Shown here: positions 29,911 to 32,046 of the stretch, in pieces | Layout: the number at the start of each line of letters is the position of its first letter | Position numbering within the stretch: the stretch's first letter is position 1 | From: Aureococcus anophagefferens | Taxonomy: Eukaryota > Sar > Pelagophyceae > Pelagomonadales > Pelagomonadaceae | Assembly (NCBI RefSeq): GCF_000186865.1 | Contig: NW_008705561.1 | Span: 2,349,907 to 2,381,952, forward strand | Direction of reading: 5' to 3' | DNA: 32,046 nt | Program-made: the position numbers and the translations under genes | Notes under the pieces: generated by a model | Seen by the model: the letters and a program-made list of their open reading frames with translations, nothing else | Told to the model about the DNA's origin: nothing | The model's database searches: none

Positions 29911-30354
29911 TTACGACCTCCGGCCCGCGAGCCGCATCTCGATCTCCGACGGCGCGACGAGGGGGCTGTGGACCTCCCCGGGCGCGCCGTCGTCCTCGAA
30001 GCCGCCGCCCTTGGTCTCCTCGACGCAGTAGGGGTCCCGGTGCCGCGGCGCGTCGGCGAGCGACGCCGCGGCCGCGGCCGCGACCGACTCCCACCGCTCG
30101 TCGGGCCGCGACTCCTCGAGGGACCGCCGCAGCGCGCGCTCGAGCTCCTCCTCCTCGTGCTGCGACGCCGGCGCCTCGACGTCGCCGCTCGCCTGGAAGG
30201 CGGCGCGCGCCGTCCCGCGCCGCCGCTGCAGGGCGACGGCGTAGGCGACGCCGAGTACGAGGGCCACGAGGGCGGCGGCGCAGAGCGCGGCCATGTACCA
30301 CGGGATGGTGCTCGCGGCCATGCCGACGATCGACGTCACGCTCAGAGCGCCCAT
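29911..30354 (-). CDS. Single-pass membrane protein with ubiquitin-interacting motif
   Basis: 147 aa from the Met at 30354. Seen: a short lumenal N-terminus, one strong transmembrane helix (WYMAALCAAALVALVLGVA, about 19-41) followed by basic QRRR. An acidic cytosolic helix EEEELERALRRSLEES (about 68-83) fits the UIM consensus (acidic patch, Leu, Ala-x-x-x-Ser). A Pro/Ser tail with DPYCVEE follows. Inferred: a membrane adaptor that recognises ubiquitinated cargo. The orthologue is unknown. Its stop is at 29911, tail-to-tail with the G-patch gene. Its leader runs toward the inverted-repeat element. Confidence 0.6.
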   Translation of the reverse strand: MGALSVTSIVGMAASTIPWYMAALCAAALVALVLGVAYAVALQRRRGTARAAFQASGDVEAPASQHEEEELERALRRSLEESRPDERWESVAAAAAASLADAPRHRDPYCVEETKGGGFEDDGAPGEVHSPLVAPSEIEMRLAGRRS

Positions 30355-30472
30355 GGTCCCGGGAACGGACGCGATGGTGGACGACGGCCTCGCCGGCGTT
30401 GGACGATGGACTCGCTGCCCTGATTCGACAGTTGTACGCTTGCCCCGATCTCGCCATAGGAATTCAACATAC

Positions 30473-31381
30473 ATACAGGGTTGATCTTCAATTGGCAGCA
30501 GGTTGATCTGGGCCGTCTCGCGGGCCTCTGTTCTGGACAGCCTTTCCCGGTGGCCAACGACCACGAGGCGCCCATGCCCGCGCACTCTAGAGCCCCGCAG
30601 CCCATATAGTACGCCCTTAATGCGCTAGATAGTCGGCGGATGGTCTGGGTTCAACATCGAAGTTGAAGTACAACAAAACCAGGTTGCAGTTCAAACATGA
30701 GCAAAAGCCGGTCTGCGTGGCTAGATTTGCGTACCACTAGTCGAGGCTGCGTCGTGACGGCGTCGGAGAGCGAAACATTGCTCGGAATTGACGCGATTCG
30801 CGCAAAAACCGATCACCCATGCCCTCTCGACGACGGCGGTCACGAGCGGTGAGCGCGTACGTGCTTTGCGTCGAGTAGATCGTCGAGTTAGTGGCGATCC
30901 ATTAAACCCGAGCATGATTGTGAACCCAAAGGCGCTGCCGAATGCTTAAAAGAGCTCACTTTGGCCATGCTCGCGCGGACGAACCGTGGGCCTCGTGCGG
31001 GACTCGTTCGACGTCTCGGGCTGCCTCGAGCAGGTCCGTGCGGCGGGGCGCGGTCGCCGTCCGGCGCGCGGGCGGTCAAGCCGTCCTCACCGGTCCAGGA
31101 CCCGAGCGCCTACACAATTTGAGCGGCGGCGAGCACGATCTTACACCGGAACGCTGGCAGCCCCTCAGGTCGCCGATCTCAGCCGGATGCTGCCGACCGC
31201 CGATTTCGTCGCTGGAGCGACCCGATCTCGCCACGAACGTCGAGTTAGTGGCGATCCATTAAACCCGAGCATGATTATGATGCTAGAAAGGTGTCCTGAA
31301 GAGGGCGGCCGCATCGACTGGGCTGCTGGCGCGCACGGCCGATCACTGCAACCTGCTGCCAATTGAAGATCAACCCTGTAT
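30473..31381. mobile_element. Candidate non-autonomous DNA element with 33-bp terminal inverted repeats
   Basis: Arms 30473-30505 and 31349-31381 are perfect 33-bp reverse complements (ATACAGGGTTGATC... on the left). The interior, about 840 bp, has no transposase. I see no target-site duplication next to the arms, so mobility is inference; an inverted duplication is the alternative. Confidence 0.6.
30881..31280. repeat. 43-bp direct repeat pair, 357 bases apart
   Basis: 30881-30923 recurs at 31238-31280 with one mismatch (CGTCGAGTTAGTGGCGATCC at the start of each). Both lie inside the 33-bp inverted-repeat element, which suggests an internal duplication or a second nested unit. Confidence 0.85.
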
Positions 31382-31452
31382 CCTGCAGGAAGCTAGTTTA
31401 CTTCCGCGTTGGGCGGACGATGTAGGTAACAGTCCGCCCCGCTACGACCATT

Positions 31453-32046
31453 ATGGCGCTGGACCTGCCCGCGGCGAACCGGGTCTACAAGTTCCGCTGC
31501 GAGGATCCGAACGGCGAGTACGCCGCCGTCCGCGCGGGCCTCACCGGCGGCCGCGGCTGGACGCGACTCACGAAGGCCAAGGCCGGCGACGACGCCGCCG
31601 CGCCCAAGCCCGAGGCCGCGGACCTCGTCTGGACCCTGGACGAGCGGACCATCGACCACGACAAGCTCGACGACGACCAGTGCGCCAACCACTACCGCGA
31701 CGTCGCCACGTTGACCACCAAAGCCGGCCTCACGCGGACCATGGACGACCTGCCCTGGCTCGCGTCGGGCGCCGACGCCGACGCGCTGCGCTTCTTCCCG
31801 CGGAGCTACACGCTCGACGACGAGGCGCACGTCGCGGCCTTCGCGGGCGACTTCCGGCGGACCGCGGCGTGCTCCGCGTTGAAGCGCTACGTCGACGCCG
31901 CGGCGCCCGTCGCGTCCGCGCGCGTCGCGCGGCTCTGCCTGGTCGCCTGCCGCGCCTGGGCGGCGGAGCTCGCGGGCGAGACGGACGAGGCGACGGCGCC
32001 GCGGCTCTCGCGCCGCGACTGGGCGGACGTGCTCGAGTACAGCTAC
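31453..32046 (+). CDS. TTLL3/TTLL8-like tubulin ligase (5' part, runs off right edge)
   Basis: 198 codons open from the ATG at 31453 to the end of the window. Seen: VYKFRCEDPNGEYAAVRAGL near the start, CANHYRDVATLTTKAGLTRTM, DALRFFPRSYTLDDE and FAGDFRRTAACSALKRYV. These follow the N-terminal extension of TTLL3/TTLL8 glycylases (human: NHFEGTSFTTKVGL...FFPRCY...FIEDFRLTAARNVLK). The ATP-grasp catalytic core would lie to the right and is not visible. Known: these enzymes add glycine chains to tubulin in cilia and flagella. If intact, this suggests a flagellated life stage, or another substrate. No intron is seen in this part. Confidence 0.72.
   Translation, partial: MALDLPAANRVYKFRCEDPNGEYAAVRAGLTGGRGWTRLTKAKAGDDAAAPKPEAADLVWTLDERTIDHDKLDDDQCANHYRDVATLTTKAGLTRTMDDLPWLASGADADALRFFPRSYTLDDEAHVAAFAGDFRRTAACSALKRYVDAAAPVASARVARLCLVACRAWAAELAGETDEATAPRLSRRDWADVLEYSY

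Larger units (their letters stand above)
30355..31452. other. Gene-poor region holding a repeat-bounded element
   Basis: About 1.1 kb with lower GC than its surroundings and no convincing coding frame on either strand; the ORFs present are short and of random composition. It contains the 33-bp inverted pair and the 43-bp direct pair listed separately, and ends in the leader of the TTLL-like gene, where GGGCGGAC (31411) and GTCCGCCC (31432) could pair in a short hairpin. Confidence 0.6.

Noticed and set aside
30507..31348. tRNA, snRNA or transposase gene in the repeat-bounded block
   Set aside because: I looked for cloverleaf-like arms, Sm-site patterns and an integrase or transposase frame on both strands and saw none convincing.

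Overview
The window is a gene-dense, very GC-rich piece of a eukaryotic nuclear genome. It is most likely from a pelagophyte-type stramenopile alga related to Aureococcus; this assignment is inferred. Three things point there. Protein-coding genes are split by short introns. Several introns are introner elements flanked by 8-bp target-site duplications, as known from Aureococcus and Micromonas. One small protein carries a signal peptide followed by Phe, as in plastids of red-algal secondary origin. I found no rRNA, tRNA, CRISPR or viral genes.

Layout: (1) bases 1-5210, minus strand: one large gene running off the left edge. It encodes an AlkB-type 2-oxoglutarate/Fe(II) dioxygenase fused to a methyl-CpG-binding domain, an AP2-like segment, a Cys/His cluster and eight copies of a repeat I call EARY. 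Much of it is not visible as a closed ORF because it has no stop in the window. (2) 5885-7233: a METTL21-type methyltransferase and cytochrome c oxidase subunit 6B, convergent. (3) 7504-17483, minus: a giant IQ-motif/coiled-coil protein (about 3,233 aa) with seven C-terminal beta-rich repeats. (4) 17755-21955: a NIPA-type magnesium transporter convergent with a membrane-anchored PDZ-repeat protein whose last PDZ domain is interrupted by a DnaJ domain. (5) 22098-25046: a plastid CRM-domain protein, a DUF1499 protein and a PhoD-type phosphatase. (6) 25237-30354: a CWF19L1-like protein lacking its usual C-terminus, an unidentified membrane protein, a small KOW-like ORF, a GPATCH11-like G-patch protein and an antisense UIM-bearing membrane protein. 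(7) 30473-31381: a repeat-bounded non-coding element. (8) 31453 to the right edge: the start of a TTLL3/8-like ligase.

Two intron systems coexist. Five introner copies of two families (about 190 bp with inverted ends; about 75 bp, CAGCGTC...CTTGGTAG) account for four GT-AG introns, plus one copy nested inside another intron. A second class of six GC-rich introns appears to use GC donors of the form ^GCGCG. This is best shown in COX6B, where only that donor restores the invariant Cx9C motif.

Functionally the genes are a typical eukaryotic mixture, not an operon-like system. The strongest candidates for something new are the AlkB-MBD-EARY fusion, the J-in-PDZ protein and the dual intron architecture.
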